DNA from: Bacillus cereus group sp. RP43 | Lineage (GTDB): Bacteria; Bacillota; Bacilli; Bacillales; Bacillaceae_G | NCBI RefSeq assembly: GCF_040459645.1 | Contig: NZ_JARVHQ010000001.1 | Location: 434,001-498,000 of the forward strand | Direction: 5' to 3' | Length of the DNA stretch: 64,000 bases | Shown here: in pieces, positions 57,866 to 64,000 of the stretch | Numbering within the stretch: the stretch's first letter is position 1 | Layout of the letters: the number at the start of each line of letters is the position of its first letter | Program-made: the position numbers and the translations under genes | The notes under the pieces: model-generated | Databases searched by the model: none | The model's input: only the letters and a program-made list of their open reading frames with translations | Told to the model about the DNA's origin: nothing

Positions 57866-58327
57866 ATACTCTAAAACTGTATTTTGACACGTTGATAAAA
57901 TTCTTTTTAATTCTTCTGTGGATAATTCAATTGTAAATTCAGGTACACCAGGTGTGATTAAAACTTTCTTGTAAGTATAAATTGAACTGTCCACAATAAT
58001 CGTTACATCTTGTGAATAACCGAAAGGAGCTACACATCCTGGCATGCAACCAGTCTCTTCTCTTAGCTCATCAGGAGAACAGAGAGATAAGCTTTCTCCT
58101 GTTATTTCTTTCATCTCTCCTCGGTTGAGGCGAGTTCCCTCTAACGTAAACAATACGTAATACGCCCCGGCTTTTGATTTTAAAAATAAGCTTTTACTTG
58201 GCGTACCTTGTAAGCCGAGCCTTTCACGAACGATTCGATCAGTCTCATAGTCAAGTACTGGTTCGTGTTCAAATTTTTCATAAGAAGCATTTGTTTTATG
58301 TAGTAAAGAAAGTACGTCTTCGTACAT
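57848..58327 (-). CDS. YbaK/ProX-type aminoacyl-tRNA deacylase
   Basis: A 159-residue editing protein in the ProXp/YbaK fold. It shows KSLFLKSKAGAYYVLFTLEGTRLNRGEMKEITG (with the catalytic Lys region) and GCVAPFGY. Such proteins clear misacylated tRNA such as Ala-tRNA-Pro. No ATG upstream competes. Confidence 0.88.
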   Translation of the reverse strand: MYEDVLSLLHKTNASYEKFEHEPVLDYETDRIVRERLGLQGTPSKSLFLKSKAGAYYVLFTLEGTRLNRGEMKEITGESLSLCSPDELREETGCMPGCVAPFGYSQDVTIIVDSSIYTYKKVLITPGVPEFTIELSTEELKRILSTCQNTVLEYKKKES

Positions 58328-58408
58328 ATTGAATGATACCCCTCTCTATGTTTACTGCAGCCTACCATATCTTCTCGCGGTGTCAACTGAATGTATTGGA
58401 AAGGGATA

Positions 58409-58963
58409 TTACTTGGATGGCGCTTCCCATAATCGTTTTATGATAGATTGTTCATCAAGTGTAACTTCATAAATATCAGGATTCGTTAAAGTTTTCCATG
58501 TGTCAAAGCCAATAGTATGATCAAAGTGCTTTAAAATTAATGTGAGTAAGTTGCCATGTGTAACGAGTAATGTTGTGTCATGCTCTAGTTTTAAAACTTC
58601 CTGAATAAGTGAGATGGCGCGATCCATCGCTTGTTTTGTTGACTCTCCGCCCGAAAAGGCAATATCTATATTGGTAAAAGTGTATTCTAGTTTTTGAAGC
58701 CAATCATCCATTGAAACAGTGCTTAATATGCGTTCTGCTAACCGTTCATCTTCTTGAATAGATAAATTAGCTTGGAGGGCATATGGCCGAATAGAATCGA
58801 TAGCTCGGACAAATGGGCTTGAAATAATATGTTCTATTTGTAGATGATTTTCTATGAGGAATGTAGCAAGGCTGTTTGCTTGGTCTCTTCCTACGTTTGT
58901 TAATTCGGCATTACGTTCTTGCCCAGTTGCTGAACAATGCCTGATTACAATAATTTTTTTCAT
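58409..58963 (-). CDS. histidine phosphatase family protein
   Basis: A 184-residue phosphoglycerate-mutase-like phosphatase. The catalytic RHCSATGQ at residue 8-15 departs from the usual RHG(E/Q): Cys replaces Gly. Others: SSPFVRAIDSI and THGNLL. The substrate is unknown. ATG follows GATGGGGAT. Confidence 0.88.
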   Translation of the reverse strand: MKKIIVIRHCSATGQERNAELTNVGRDQANSLATFLIENHLQIEHIISSPFVRAIDSIRPYALQANLSIQEDERLAERILSTVSMDDWLQKLEYTFTNIDIAFSGGESTKQAMDRAISLIQEVLKLEHDTTLLVTHGNLLTLILKHFDHTIGFDTWKTLTNPDIYEVTLDEQSIIKRLWEAPSK

Positions 58964-59097
58964 ATTTCATCCCCATCTTTCAAGTTGACGATATATACTT
59001 CGACAAATGTGGAAAAAATTCCTTTTTATTGGAAAGGGCATAGTGATCTAAGTATGTGGAAAAGTAATGTGGATAAATGAAAATTTGAGGTGCAATT

Positions 59098-59541
59098 ATG
59101 AAAAAAATGATATGTATCGTATTCATGATTTGTTTTCTTACGCAATTGTCCACAACATATGCACAATCAAATCAAGAATTAGAATACCCGAGCAATCAAA
59201 ATAAATCGTTTGTGAATGAAAATCTATTTTATGAACAGTTAGATAAGAAGGTCTATAAGGAATACAAAAATGCTTCGTATAGTGTTCGAAAGAAAATTTT
59301 ATGGAAAGAAGTACAAGATGCAGAATTTACCTTCCGACAAAAAACAGCTGTCGGCTGTCGTAGTAGAGTGGTGATTCAAGATTCGTTTGTTCATCCAGAT
59401 CGCCAAGTTTATTTTTTTGGTTCCTTTTCTCAAGATGAAGTAGATGAGTTTCATAAGTACATCGTTATAGATGCAGAAACAAAGAGGGAGCTGCGAGGGG
59501 GGAAAAGTTATCATCACTACGATAATCCATATAAAAAATAA
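59098..59541 (+). CDS. yutC: YutC-like secreted protein
   Basis: A 147-residue exported protein, with signal peptide ending TTYAQS. The mature part has QTAVGCRSRVVIQDSFVHPDRQVYFFGSF, with one Cys. Its position near lipA and its size match B. subtilis YutC. GAGGTGC precedes the ATG. Confidence 0.78.
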   Translation: MKKMICIVFMICFLTQLSTTYAQSNQELEYPSNQNKSFVNENLFYEQLDKKVYKEYKNASYSVRKKILWKEVQDAEFTFRQKTAVGCRSRVVIQDSFVHPDRQVYFFGSFSQDEVDEFHKYIVIDAETKRELRGGKSYHHYDNPYKK

Positions 59542-59567
59542 CCCACCAACTGGTGGGTTATTTTTAC
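59536..59567. terminator. bidirectional terminator yutC / YhfC-type gene
   Basis: AATAACCCACCA pairs with TGGTGGGTTATT almost with no loop, then TTT. Confidence 0.88.
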
Positions 59568-60337
59568 TCCGGCACACTCACTAATTTCTCTTTCATTTTA
59601 CGAATAAGAATGAAACCACCAATCGCGAAGAGAAGAGTAATTCCTTCTGCTACAAAGATGTTAATCATTTTTGTTTGGTAAAGTGCTGCGAAAAAGTCTA
59701 CAAGTGCGTGGAATAGTATAGCGTATACGAGGAAAATGTATTTCTTTTGTTTTACTGCGTATACGACAAGCATTGTAAAAGCAATTTGCAGAACGAGTGC
59801 CATAATTCTTTCTAAGCTACCAAGTAAGTATAAATAGGCAGGTTGCTCTATTAACAAGTCCTTGATATGGCTCAACTGTGGGTATTGTTCAACCATTTGA
59901 GCGAAGCTACCATTGTTAATAGATGTTGCAAAGGTAAGGGTTTGAAGCCCAGCGAATCCGCCGACTAAAATCGATTCAATACCGCCGTGCCCAATTCCGT
60001 ACGCAAGACCGTCTTTATAATCTCGATATTTTTTCAGTAAGTAGTAAAAGGCAACGAAACGACCTAGTTCTTCAAAAATACCAGCAGTTAGTCCGCCGAA
60101 AATCGAAAAGATAAATGGGTTCTTTAAAAACTCAGCTGTTGTGGGATTACCACGCATGAATAATTGGAATGGTGTTTCGAGAATTTGGGTAAACCCGATA
60201 AAGATAAGGACACCAACGCCAACTATTTTCAAATTAATATTATATTTCTTACGGAAATAAACGAGTACAATAATTGGGACCAGAATCGAAACAATGAGTT
60301 GAAATATGATGCTGGCAATTACAGTATTTGAAACCAT
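59564..60337 (-). CDS. YhfC-family intramembrane metalloprotease
   Basis: A 257-residue protein with about eight helices. It has FEELGRF and the GHGGIESIL motif, plus HALVDF in a later helix. These Glu/His sets are those of the YhfC/PrsW-type membrane proteases. ATG 60337 after GGTGA is chosen; a longer frame upstream is weak. Confidence 0.85.
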   Translation of the reverse strand: MVSNTVIASIIFQLIVSILVPIIVLVYFRKKYNINLKIVGVGVLIFIGFTQILETPFQLFMRGNPTTAEFLKNPFIFSIFGGLTAGIFEELGRFVAFYYLLKKYRDYKDGLAYGIGHGGIESILVGGFAGLQTLTFATSINNGSFAQMVEQYPQLSHIKDLLIEQPAYLYLLGSLERIMALVLQIAFTMLVVYAVKQKKYIFLVYAILFHALVDFFAALYQTKMINIFVAEGITLLFAIGGFILIRKMKEKLVSVPE

Positions 60338-60434
60338 ACTTTCACCGCTTTCTAATGTATGTACATATATATTATGCATGAAATGTAGGAGAATGTGGAG
60401 AGATGAATCTTTCAAAAACAAAATGAAATTTTTA

Positions 60435-60466
60435 TTGACTCTAACGTTGCGTCATACTTTATCGTA
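60435..60466 (+). promoter_or_regulatory. MerR-type promoter
   Basis: TTGACT (60435-60440) is followed by the dyad GAC-TCTAACGTTGC-GTC and, 19 bases on, by a TATCGT -10. A long 19-base spacer with a dyad inside is the hallmark of MerR activation, suggesting that the next gene controls itself. Confidence 0.65.
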
Positions 60467-60487
60467 TGTATTAAGGGGGAGATACGC

Positions 60488-61219
60488 ATGACAATGAGGG
60501 TAAAAGAAGTAGCTAATTTAGTTGGAATTAGTGTGCGCACACTGCATCATTACGATGAAATTGGGTTGTTAACCCCAGATGAGACGACAGAGTCTGGATA
60601 TCGTCTGTATTCCAATGAAAATTTAGAAACGTTGCAGCAAATTTTATTTTTTAAAGAGCTTGGCTTCCCTTTAAAGAAGATTAAGGAAATTATCATGAGT
60701 CCTTCATTCGACCGCAAAGAGGCATTACAGCTTCATAAGAAAATGCTTCTTGAAAAGCGAGCTAGATTGGATAAAGTGATAGCGACGATTAATAAAACCA
60801 TTCAGCATACAAAAGGAGAGATTGAAATGACGAATAAAGAGAAATTTGAAGGATTCGATTTCAGCCATAACCCATATGAAGAAGAAGCACGTGAAAGATG
60901 GGGAGATACAGCTGTAGATGAAGCGAATAAAACAGCGAAGGGTATGTCTACAGAGAAACAGGAGGAGTTTAATAATATTTATAGAAAGCTAGCAACACTT
61001 CGAAATGGAGCACCTGATTCTAAAGAGGCGCAAGAAGCAATTGGAGTATGGTACGATTACTTGCAAAACTTTGGTGAATATTCATTAGAGGCCTTTAAGG
61101 GACTCGGTCAAATGTATGTTGCTGATGAGCGCTTTACGAAAAATATTGATAAGTTCGGCGGGGGATTAGCTCAGTTTATGTGTGATGCGATGGAGGTTTA
61201 TGCGGATCGTAAGAAATAG
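60488..61219 (+). CDS. MerR regulator with TipAS domain
   Basis: A 243-residue regulator. The N-terminus is a MerR winged helix (VKEVANLVGISVRTLHHYDEIGLLTPDE) with a dimerisation helix to ~110. The TipAS antibiotic-binding domain follows (EGFDFSHNPYEEEARERWGDTAVDEANK... MYVADERFTKNIDKFGGGLAQFM). Relatives (TipA, Mta) sense thiopeptides or drugs and turn on exporters. No exporter is adjacent. Confidence 0.93.
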   Translation: MTMRVKEVANLVGISVRTLHHYDEIGLLTPDETTESGYRLYSNENLETLQQILFFKELGFPLKKIKEIIMSPSFDRKEALQLHKKMLLEKRARLDKVIATINKTIQHTKGEIEMTNKEKFEGFDFSHNPYEEEARERWGDTAVDEANKTAKGMSTEKQEEFNNIYRKLATLRNGAPDSKEAQEAIGVWYDYLQNFGEYSLEAFKGLGQMYVADERFTKNIDKFGGGLAQFMCDAMEVYADRKK

Positions 61220-61220
61220 T

Positions 61221-61256
61221 AAAAAGGTGGAGGTTTTCTCCACCTTTTTATTTTTT
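61221..61256. terminator. bidirectional terminator TipAS / YhcN
   Basis: AAAAAGGTGGAG pairs with CTCCACCTTTTT around GTTTT-like loop bases, with a T run. Confidence 0.88.
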
Positions 61257-61826
61257 TATCATATCATTTAAAGTTTGATCCCCCGTATTGTTCAAATGAG
61301 GATTATCGCTCATTTCACGTTTTAACATATCAAGACTTTGTTCATATTCTTTATCGTTTAAGCTACCTGATTGAAGACCTTGAATTTGAGAAATCAACTT
61401 TTGGTTTGTTGATACATATGCTTTATAATAGCGTGGGACGATGGACAAAGCTGTTTTATATACTTGATCTGTTACGAGTTTCGGATCCGTTGTGTTTGCA
61501 CGGTATACAACGAACACTTCGTCATCGGTAACGAGTGTAGCGGCATTGGTGACGTCAGGAAGTTTGACTGTCATGCTCGTAATCATTTCTGCGACTTTCT
61601 CACGGTTAATAGTGCCTACTTGTTTGTTAGATACGTCATTCTTCTGTTTAGAAGAATAACCGACTCTCGTGAGTCTTGTATTTGTGTTTTCCGTATGATA
61701 CATGTCGTTTTTGTTGGAAACAAGAACACGACTTCCTTCTTCACGCTCCATTTCGGCTTTATTAGTTGATTGGCAGCCTGCAAATAAGGAAAGAGTGAGA
61801 AGAGAGAGTATAATTTGCTTTTTCAC
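61248..61826 (-). CDS. YhcN/YlaJ-family sporulation lipoprotein
   Basis: A 192-residue lipoprotein (lipobox LFAGCQS). The YhcN/YlaJ domain is seen in VAEMITSMTVKLPDVTNAATLVTDDEVFVVYRA and QVYKTALSIVPRYYKAYVSTN. The family is found in spore inner membranes. AGGAGGTGATACATC precedes the ATG. Confidence 0.92.
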   Translation of the reverse strand: MKKQIILSLLTLSLFAGCQSTNKAEMEREEGSRVLVSNKNDMYHTENTNTRLTRVGYSSKQKNDVSNKQVGTINREKVAEMITSMTVKLPDVTNAATLVTDDEVFVVYRANTTDPKLVTDQVYKTALSIVPRYYKAYVSTNQKLISQIQGLQSGSLNDKEYEQSLDMLKREMSDNPHLNNTGDQTLNDMIKK

Positions 61827-61944
61827 GATGTATCACCTCCTTCTCCATAGCATGCACTAATTTTCAATTTTTTGTATTTGAAATTGTTGGTTGTTATGCT
61901 TTGTGATACGATAAAAAGAAGAATGCTTAGAGAGGAAGTTCATA

Positions 61945-62247
61945 ATGGAGCAAAAGCAAGAGATTCATACTACGGTGAGCGTTAATAATGTTCAGTACGA
62001 AGTAATTAAAAACTTTCGTGACGGTTTTAGTGAAGAAGCATTTAAAGAGCGTTATGCAGAAATTTTAAATAAATATGATTATATCGTTGGGGACTGGGGT
62101 TATGAGCAACTTAGATTGCGCGGTTTCTTTGATGATAGTAATCAACGTTCGACATATGATACGAAAATTAGTACTTTATCAGAGTATTTATACGAGTACT
62201 GTAACTTCGGTTGTGCACACTTCGTATTACGAAAAGTGAAGAAATAA
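61945..62247 (+). CDS. yutD: YutD-family protein
   Basis: A 100-residue cytoplasmic protein: YEVIKNFRDGFSEEAFKERYAEILNKYDYIVGDWGYEQLRLRGFF. It matches the DUF1027/YutD pattern; function unknown. AGAGGAAG precedes the ATG. It lies near lipA as in B. subtilis. Confidence 0.93.
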   Translation: MEQKQEIHTTVSVNNVQYEVIKNFRDGFSEEAFKERYAEILNKYDYIVGDWGYEQLRLRGFFDDSNQRSTYDTKISTLSEYLYEYCNFGCAHFVLRKVKK

Positions 62248-62248
62248 A

Positions 62249-62281
62249 AAAATCCTCTTACAATTGTAAGAGGATTTTTTC
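62249..62281. terminator. bidirectional terminator yutD / GNAT
   Basis: AAATCCTCTTACAA pairs with TTGTAAGAGGATTT with no spare bases, then T. Confidence 0.88.
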
Positions 62282-62779
62282 ATAACAATTATACCAATTA
62301 TGAGGAGGCTGTTTACTTGAAAAGTAAACAGCACCTCGGCAAATATAATTGTTTTTTTCGTATAGGCTTAATGAAACGGGATTACTTGTAAAGCAATCTA
62401 GGCGTATTCCTTTGTAGCCCACCTGTCTTGCTTCGCTTTCCCAAAAGGATAATAGTACTTTACTATATCCTTTTCCTTGCGCGAGGGGATGGATGACAAA
62501 AGAGTGGACGATAAGAAATCGTCCATCTGTTTCTGACCAATCAATTAGTTCGTATTCCGGAGATTGCCATTCGTTTAACACGACAGCACCAACGAGTGCA
62601 TCATCCTCAAACAGGCAATACAGTTCACCTTGTTTTAAATGATAGGAAATATGTTCTCGCGACGGATAAGAATCATCCCATTGATAAATTTGGTTTTGTA
62701 AGAGTAATTCTTTGCATGCTGTATACATTACATCTAAGTTATTCAATAAATCAATCGTACCTTTTCTCACCGTTAACAT
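62258..62779 (-). CDS. GNAT-family N-acetyltransferase
   Basis: A 173-residue acetyltransferase. The acetyl-CoA loop is HPLAQGKGYSKVLLSFWE, and RLDCFTSNPVSLSLYEKNNY is the late GNAT motif. The substrate is unknown. ATG 62779 follows AAGGAGGACTCCC; it starts 11 bp after the S4 gene on the same strand, so the two may form an operon. Confidence 0.92.
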   Translation of the reverse strand: MLTVRKGTIDLLNNLDVMYTACKELLLQNQIYQWDDSYPSREHISYHLKQGELYCLFEDDALVGAVVLNEWQSPEYELIDWSETDGRFLIVHSFVIHPLAQGKGYSKVLLSFWESEARQVGYKGIRLDCFTSNPVSLSLYEKNNYICRGAVYFSSKQPPHNWYNCYEKILLQL

Positions 62780-62790
62780 GGGAGTCCTCC

Positions 62791-63288
62791 TTACAAACAA
62801 ATTGAAATGTGATCACCTTCAGAAAGCGTTTTGTTTGGTTTCATTTGTTGTCCATTTAGTTGGATATACCCATTTTTAATTTTCTCCACAATGAGTGCAC
62901 GGCTCCAATCTGAAATATATGTGGATAACACTTTATCAATCCTGTGGGAACCAAAAACGATGTCTAATACGATCGTTATTTCGGCTATACCACTTTCTTT
63001 GTATTGTGTAATGGAAATGGTAGTACTTGTTTCAGTTTGTTCTTGCTGAGTCATATTGACAGTTTCAACGTGATCAGTAAATGATTTATAAATGTGAAGC
63101 TTTTGGTTCCACGTATGATCTTTCGGACACTTATAAATTGCAAACCGGTATATATTTTTTCCGTTTGCGTTATGCCTGCGAATATTCGTATCAGTAAAAA
63201 GGGTAGTACGCCTACAATTTTTACAATATTTTTCGATTGTGGATAACTTATTTTCATATAAACTCCAAGAAAGTTGTACTTTCTGCAT
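62791..63288 (-). CDS. zinc-ribbon plus S4-like RNA-binding protein
   Basis: A 165-residue cytoplasmic protein. The N-terminus has CKNCRRTTLFTDTNIRRHNANGKN and a following YKCPKDHTW: Cys-x2-Cys ... Cys-x4-His, a likely zinc ribbon. The C-terminus (~110-165) looks like an S4 fold: RIDKVLSTYISDWSRALIVEKIKNGYIQLNGQQMKPNKTLSEGDHI. The middle is polar. I know no function; RNA binding is likely. A long leader with a terminator precedes it. Confidence 0.8.
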   Translation of the reverse strand: MQKVQLSWSLYENKLSTIEKYCKNCRRTTLFTDTNIRRHNANGKNIYRFAIYKCPKDHTWNQKLHIYKSFTDHVETVNMTQQEQTETSTTISITQYKESGIAEITIVLDIVFGSHRIDKVLSTYISDWSRALIVEKIKNGYIQLNGQQMKPNKTLSEGDHISICL

Positions 63289-63302
63289 TTTCCTTCACCT
63301 CT

Positions 63303-63568
63303 TATATTAGTGGCAAAGGAACGTAATACAGCTATTTGGATGTCTTGTAGTATGAAGACATAAGAAGTAGACAAAAATAAAAAGAGGTTCCCCCAAGAGG
63401 AACCTCCGTAAACATCATACTACAGATGCGTTACGTTCCTTTGTAATGGGAATGGGCAGACTACTCCCTTGAAAAAGCACGGTGCTTTTTTGAGAGTAAT
63501 GCTATCCAATTGCTGGTCCATTACAAAGTAAATGTTGGCATACGTAGATAACGTCCTTTCTATCCAAA
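63303..63568 (-). ncRNA. structured leader RNA or small RNA upstream of the S4 gene
   Basis: On the minus strand a promoter (TTGAAT-N16-TATACT, about 63606 to 63579) starts a ~265-base leader. It can form an 11 bp helix CCATTACAAAG/CTTTGTAATGG (63518-63528 with 63439-63449), enclosing a rod-like hairpin with GCACCGTGC. An intrinsic terminator at 63372-63406 ends it before the gene. In read-through RNA, 63431-63443 can pair with 63314-63326 (13 bp) and 63415-63424 with 63346-63355 (10 bp). It does not match a riboswitch class that I know. Confidence 0.6.
63372..63408 (-). terminator. attenuator-like terminator in the leader
   Basis: On the minus strand GAGGTTCC/GGAACCTC pair around a 7-base loop, then TTTTTATTTTTG. 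It lies 85 bp before the S4 gene. Confidence 0.85.
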
Positions 63569-63622
63569 TAGATTTGTTTATAAGTATAACACAGAAGATT
63601 GAAAATTCAAAATTTAAATCGT

Positions 63623-63652
63623 AAAAAAACACCAGCTAAAATCGCTGGTGCA
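63623..63652 (-). terminator. terminator of the DUF3055-like gene
   Basis: CACCAGC/GCTGGTG pair around GATTTTA, then seven T on the minus strand. Confidence 0.88.
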
Positions 63653-63661
63653 CCAGATAAA

Positions 63662-63928
63662 TTATATAAGTTCAAATAAAAATGAGCGTAATTCTTCTGC
63701 ATTTTCTTCAGACATAGAAAATGCATGCTCTAAGTAGCCTGGTTCGTTTAAATCGTCAGGACCGATGATAGCAAATTTGTTGCTCTGCATATCAAGGACT
63801 ATCGTTTTACCGTAATGACGATCGGAGTATAGAAGCGCTAAATCATGACGCTCATTTTCCCCCATAAAGCTAACGAAACGAGTTTTTGTAGCGACTGTAT
63901 CGTCGTACAGAAAGAAACGTTCTTCCAT
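63662..63928 (-). CDS. DUF3055-like small protein
   Basis: An 88-residue cytoplasmic protein (EERFFLYDDTVATKTRFVSFMGENERHDLALLYSD...). I recognise the DUF3055 pattern; function unknown. The second of two close ATGs (63928) is chosen because AAAGGAG lies 8 bases before it, whereas the first is only 2 bases away. Confidence 0.8.
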   Translation of the reverse strand: MEERFFLYDDTVATKTRFVSFMGENERHDLALLYSDRHYGKTIVLDMQSNKFAIIGPDDLNEPGYLEHAFSMSEENAEELRSFLFELI

Positions 63929-63944
63929 ACACATGGCTCCTTTA

Positions 63945-64000
63945 TTAAATATCTAAGTTTAAGTGTGGCTTATGGTCTAAATGGTGGTGCGTTTTAATAA
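63945..64000 (-). CDS. 3' end of a further gene (cut by window edge)
   Basis: A minus-strand frame enters from the right edge and ends at 63945 after IKTHHHLDHKPHLNLDI. Its stop lies 16 bp before the start of the DUF3055-like gene, which suits an operon. Too little is visible to name it. Confidence 0.4.
   Translation of the reverse strand, partial: IKTHHHLDHKPHLNLDI

Noticed and set aside
63383..63600. Considered 6S RNA
   Set aside because: The rod shape fits loosely, but I cannot match the central bubble or conserved ends; left as an unassigned leader or small RNA.

Overview
The window is chromosomal DNA of low GC from a member of the Bacillus cereus group. Three things support this: four copies of the ~156 bp bcr1-type repeat flanked by ATAAA/TTTAT, a second stand-alone methionyl-tRNA synthetase under a T-box, and blocks of gene order shared with Bacillus subtilis (yusU-fadM-fadNAE, yusI-gcvH-yusF-yusE-yusD-metNPQ-sufCDSUB, yunDCB-lytH-lipA-yutC-yutD). 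The names rest on protein motifs and gene order read by eye; no database search was made.

Layout. 1-13.9 kb: a truncated methyltransferase, T-box-controlled metG2, a DMT-type transporter, a two-component system, an L,D-transpeptidase, a DedA protein, an XRE/DUF3169/M50-protease operon and a YitT protein. 14-15.2 kb: a 94-residue membrane ORF joined by an SD-sequestering hairpin to a second YidC insertase, an arrangement like B. subtilis mifM-yidC2. 15.3-25.4 kb: a secreted 49-residue-repeat protein, a threonine T-box with an APC permease, an MFS exporter behind a palindromic operator, an LPXTG adhesin with a thioester domain and Cna_B repeats, a TrmB-like regulator, a chemoreceptor and small conserved genes. 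25.7-33.8 kb: fatty-acid beta-oxidation (fadM, fadN, fadA, fadE) with a FadR-type operator, plus a D,D-carboxypeptidase and YuzL. 34-40 kb: a metallo-beta-lactamase-fold protein, a CPBP protease, two CotF-like coat proteins, a lactate dehydrogenase next to a PTS-IIC-like permease, and a PAP2 phosphatase. 40.5-52.3 kb: yusI, gcvH, yusFED, a SAM riboswitch driving metNP with two metQ genes, and the SUF iron-sulfur operon. 53-64 kb: yunD (apparently CTG-started), yunC, yunB, lytH, lipA, YbaK, a histidine phosphatase, yutC, a YhfC-type protein, a MerR/TipAS regulator, a YhcN/YlaJ lipoprotein, yutD, a GNAT enzyme, an S4/zinc-ribbon protein with a long structured leader, a DUF3055-like protein and the end of a further gene.

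Regulatory RNA and repeats are the most distinctive part. Two T-boxes (Met, Thr), one S-box, a MifM-like nascent-chain switch and an unassigned leader RNA are present. Four bcr1 copies have inserted into informative places: a terminator loop, a 5' leader, the 3' end of a coding sequence, and a convergent intergenic region. A second ~120 bp family (seven copies plus a fragment) shows compensatory changes in its terminal stem. Two distant intergenic regions hold the same short TATATC/GATATA motif in arrays with an exact 20/21 bp alternation, which is two helical turns. That array and the MifM-like locus are the best candidates for undescribed biology.
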